DNA of 7,674 nt from Kofleriaceae bacterium (GTDB lineage: Bacteria; Myxococcota_A; Polyangia; Haliangiales; Haliangiaceae): contig JAHEAK010000233.1 in NCBI GenBank assembly GCA_024642805.1, positions 1 through 7,674 on the forward strand, read 5' to 3'. The notes beneath the pieces are model-generated. The model was not told the DNA's origin and did not search any database. It worked only from the letters and a program-made list of their open reading frames with translations. The translations under genes and the position numbers were made by a program. Below are positions 5,507-7,674 of this stretch, in pieces (within the stretch, counting starts at the first letter, position 1; the number at the start of each line of letters is the position of its first letter).

Positions 5507-7674
5507 ATGGAGCACATGCCGTGGGGGAAGAAGCTTACTCTAGCTTTGACAGTAGGGCTATTGAGCCTGGTCATCTTTTCGGGACGCAGCGCGCGTGCCC
5601 AAGAGGGTGCGCAGATCAAGCCTTTCGTCTTGGTTATCTTTGACGTCTCTGGCTCGATGAGCGGCAGCACCGGGCAGGGCCCGAGCAGCTGTGGTGGCAC
5701 CGACAGCCGATTGGATCACGCCAAGTGCGCCATCCAGCAAGTCATGGATGCTCACGCCGATATCAACTTCGCCATGGGACGCTTTCGCGCCGACCCCACG
5801 ACCGGTTGCGCAAACTGTCGCGAGACCGTTGGCTTCAGTTGCAGCGCTTGCAACACCAACAACGGCAGCGGCTGCACCGCCGCGATGAAATCCGCGGATC
5901 GCCTGCAAGTGCTTGTGCCCTTCGTCGAGGACTCCAACGACGCCATTCACACCTGGACCGACTTTTCCTGTGGTGGCGCGACCTGCTCGCTCAATCCTGC
6001 CAACAACCCTGAGATCATCTTGCCAGGCGGCAGCAGCTTCACGCCCCTGGGTGGCTCCTTGCGCGGCGCTCGGCGCTTTTTCCAAGGCAACGACACCAAC
6101 GTGAGCGGTGCCGATGACCTTGATTCTATCTACGGCGCCGGCGTCGATGATCCCATCGGCAGCGATCCTCTCAACACCACCTTCATCGCCGCCGGCCAAC
6201 AGTGCCGGCCCTATATCGTCATCCTCTTGACCGACGGTGCCGAGACCTGCGAGCGCTTCGACATCGCCGCCAGCACCGACGACACCCTGGGCGCCGCGGG
6301 TGCGTTGCTCTCGACGCCCTACGCTGGCACCGGGCTTAGCTATCGCATCGAGACCAAGCCCATTGGCTTCGGACTCACCAACCCCGACACGCAGATCGAA
6401 GCACTGGCCCACGCCGGTGGTGCGCTCGATGTTGCCGGTAGCGAAGGTTTCTACGCCAACAGCGAGCTCGAGCTGGTCAGCGCTTTCAACCAGATCATCG
6501 CCGATTCCATCCTGGTCGAGGTCTGCGACGGCGTCGACAATGACTGCGATGGCAACGTCGACGAGGGCTTCCAGCTCTTCTGCGATGTGCAGGGCGGCAA
6601 CCCGACCGCCAACCTGTGCACCGATCCTGGCGACGTCTGCAACGGCGTCGACGACAACTGTGCCGATGGCATTGCCGACGAAGTCCTCAATGCCTGTGGC
6701 CAGTGTGGCGCTGTGCCCACCGAGACCTGCAACTTCAGCGATGACGACTGTGACGGCGTGGTCGACGAAGACGGCATCGGCGGCGGCGCTGGCAGCCTGT
6801 GCAACGGCTGCGTGCCGGTTGGCAACGAGATCTGCAACGGTGCCGACGAGGATTGCGACACGCGCATCGACGAGGACGTCGCCGATCAACCCTGCGGCAC
6901 TGACCTGGGCGTGTGTGTGGCCGGCACAGAGCAATGCATTGCCGGCAGCTTTCAAAACTGCACCGCGACCGGTGGCTCCACCGAGGTCTGCAACGGCCTC
7001 GACGACGACTGCAACGGCGTCATCGACGGTTTCGTCCAGCAGTGCAACGTGCTGCCCGGCAACAACCCGCCCTTCGACGGCCCTTGCCAACCTGGCTTTC
7101 AAATCTGCGACGCGCTGCCCGCGCCTGCCGCCGGCAACTCCTTCGGTGCCTGCCAGGGTGAGATTGGCCCGGTCAACGAGAGCTGCGATTTGGCCGACAA
7201 CGACTGTGACAACAGCGTCGACGAAGACACCGGCGGCGCCAGCTGTGGCTCCGCCTGCGGCAATGGCACGACAGTGTGCACTGCCGGCGTGCTCGAGTGC
7301 GATGTGGGTGGCAACACCGGCACCGACGAAGAGTGCAACAACTTCGACGACGACTGCGACGGCGTCATCGACGAGAACGTTCCCGCGCCCGTCCCCAACA
7401 CCTGCGATGAAGGCGGCACGCTGTGCATCCCCGGCATCCTGCAGTGCATCGGCGGCGCCTTCGTGTGCACCGGCGGCGAGCTGCCTGGTATCGAGATCTG
7501 CGACTGCCTCGACAACGATTGCGACGACGCGGTCGACGAGTCTCCTCCGGCACTGTGTCCAAACGGTTCGAGCTGCGTGGATTGCCAGTGCGCCTTCCCA
7601 TGTCAGCCCGGCGAGTTCCCATGTCCATCGGGTCAGATCTGCAGCCCAGACAACTTCTGTCTCGCGGACCCTTG
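5507..7674 (+). CDS. Secreted vWA-domain protein with MopE-type metal-binding-like repeats (partial)
   Basis: The frame is open from ATG 5507 to the window edge (722 codons, 3' end missing). Residues 1-31 form a Sec signal peptide: K8-K9, a hydrophobic core at about 10-25 and a likely cut after A-R-A (29-31). A von Willebrand A domain follows (about 38-335) with a complete MIDAS metal site: D46-x-S48-G-S50, T179 in F-T-P-L-G-G, and D243 in L-L-T-D-G. Inside it, at 101-123, is a cysteine-rich insertion with C-A-N-C and C-S-A-C. From residue 340 on, eight copies of a 14-15 residue Cys/Asp motif occur, with Cys/Gly-rich linkers; a further Cys-rich segment begins near 685. The repeats match the 'putative metal-binding motif' of the copper-binding protein MopE and of many Myxococcota surface proteins. 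A role in adhesion or metal or calcium binding outside the cell is inference. ATG 5516 is an alternative start. Any C-terminal anchor is beyond the window. Confidence 0.9.
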   Translation, partial: MEHMPWGKKLTLALTVGLLSLVIFSGRSARAQEGAQIKPFVLVIFDVSGSMSGSTGQGPSSCGGTDSRLDHAKCAIQQVMDAHADINFAMGRFRADPTTGCANCRETVGFSCSACNTNNGSGCTAAMKSADRLQVLVPFVEDSNDAIHTWTDFSCGGATCSLNPANNPEIILPGGSSFTPLGGSLRGARRFFQGNDTNVSGADDLDSIYGAGVDDPIGSDPLNTTFIAAGQQCRPYIVILLTDGAETCERFDIAASTDDTLGAAGALLSTPYAGTGLSYRIETKPIGFGLTNPDTQIEALAHAGGALDVAGSEGFYANSELELVSAFNQIIADSILVEVCDGVDNDCDGNVDEGFQLFCDVQGGNPTANLCTDPGDVCNGVDDNCADGIADEVLNACGQCGAVPTETCNFSDDDCDGVVDEDGIGGGAGSLCNGCVPVGNEICNGADEDCDTRIDEDVADQPCGTDLGVCVAGTEQCIAGSFQNCTATGGSTEVCNGLDDDCNGVIDGFVQQCNVLPGNNPPFDGPCQPGFQICDALPAPAAGNSFGACQGEIGPVNESCDLADNDCDNSVDEDTGGASCGSACGNGTTVCTAGVLECDVGGNTGTDEECNNFDDDCDGVIDENVPAPVPNTCDEGGTLCIPGILQCIGGAFVCTGGELPGIEICDCLDNDCDDAVDESPPALCPNGSSCVDCQCAFPCQPGEFPCPSGQICSPDNFCLADP
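6524..7540 (+). repeat. Eight MopE-type Cys/Asp repeats within the vWA protein
   Basis: The motif C-(N/D)-x-x-D-(D/N/E)-(D/N)-C-x-x-x-(I/V)-D-E is encoded at 6524-6565, 6638-6682, 6728-6769, 6833-6874, 6989-7030, 7184-7225, 7334-7375 and 7499-7540. Most are 14 residues; the second is 15 (C-N-G-V-D-D-N-C-A-D-G-I-A-D-E). The fifth ends in D-G instead of D-E. The linkers differ in length and sequence, so only the motif is conserved, unlike an exact tandem duplication. The acidic positions resemble a divalent-cation loop closed by a disulfide or Cys ligands. Confidence 0.88.

Noticed and set aside
5558..7102. 514-codon minus-strand frame opposite the vWA/MopE gene
   Set aside because: The Ala/Val/Gly-rich translation mirrors the GAC/GTC/GGC codons of the sense repeats, and the sense strand has a signal peptide, a MIDAS site and repeat motifs.

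Overview
This GC-rich window looks like the chromosome of a Myxococcota (deltaproteobacterial-type) bacterium. The clues are a large secreted von Willebrand A protein carrying many MopE-type C-D-x-x-D-x-D-C-D repeats, a small lipoprotein with an L-P-A-C lipobox and several cysteines, an Stp1-type PP2C phosphatase, and an RNase E/G with an acidic-then-basic insertion. The assignment is inference from protein style; no species is claimed.

Layout, left to right. (1) 1-362, minus strand: the first 120 codons of an RNase E/G gene, running off the left edge. (2) 363-971: about 610 bases with no convincing gene and a visibly lower GC content in its first two thirds. It holds several local hairpins, three spaced copies of a TAGCTT element, a terminator-like hairpin and a 16-bp tandem repeat. 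(3) 972-4164, plus strand: a tight four-gene unit made of a PTPS/QueD-family enzyme of the ExxHGH type, the rRNA 2'-O-methyltransferase TlyA, a tandem GNAT acetyltransferase and a sugar-nucleotidyltransferase-like protein with a C-terminal hexapeptide-repeat tail. The last three genes overlap by 4 bases each (GTGA, ATGA). (4) 4165-4191: a short convergent junction with two hairpins. (5) 4192-5408, minus strand: a PP2C phosphatase followed by a lipoprotein whose first candidate start overlaps the phosphatase stop (ATGA). (6) 5409-5506: a divergent intergenic region. (7) 5507-7674, plus strand: a secreted vWA protein with eight MopE-type repeats, running off the right edge.

The plus-strand cluster combines pterin, rRNA-modification, acetyltransferase and nucleotidyltransferase functions that do not form a single known pathway. 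Tight spacing suggests co-expression rather than a shared substrate. The points most worth checking are the ExxHGH signature without the catalytic Cys (predicted folate-pathway bypass of FolB), the nucleotidyltransferase in which both expected metal-binding Asp positions look substituted (NGK, and E-H-S-T-P for D-I-G-T-P), the structured non-coding stretch upstream of RNase E/G, and the repeat-rich secreted protein. I do not see a complete, clearly new multi-gene system.
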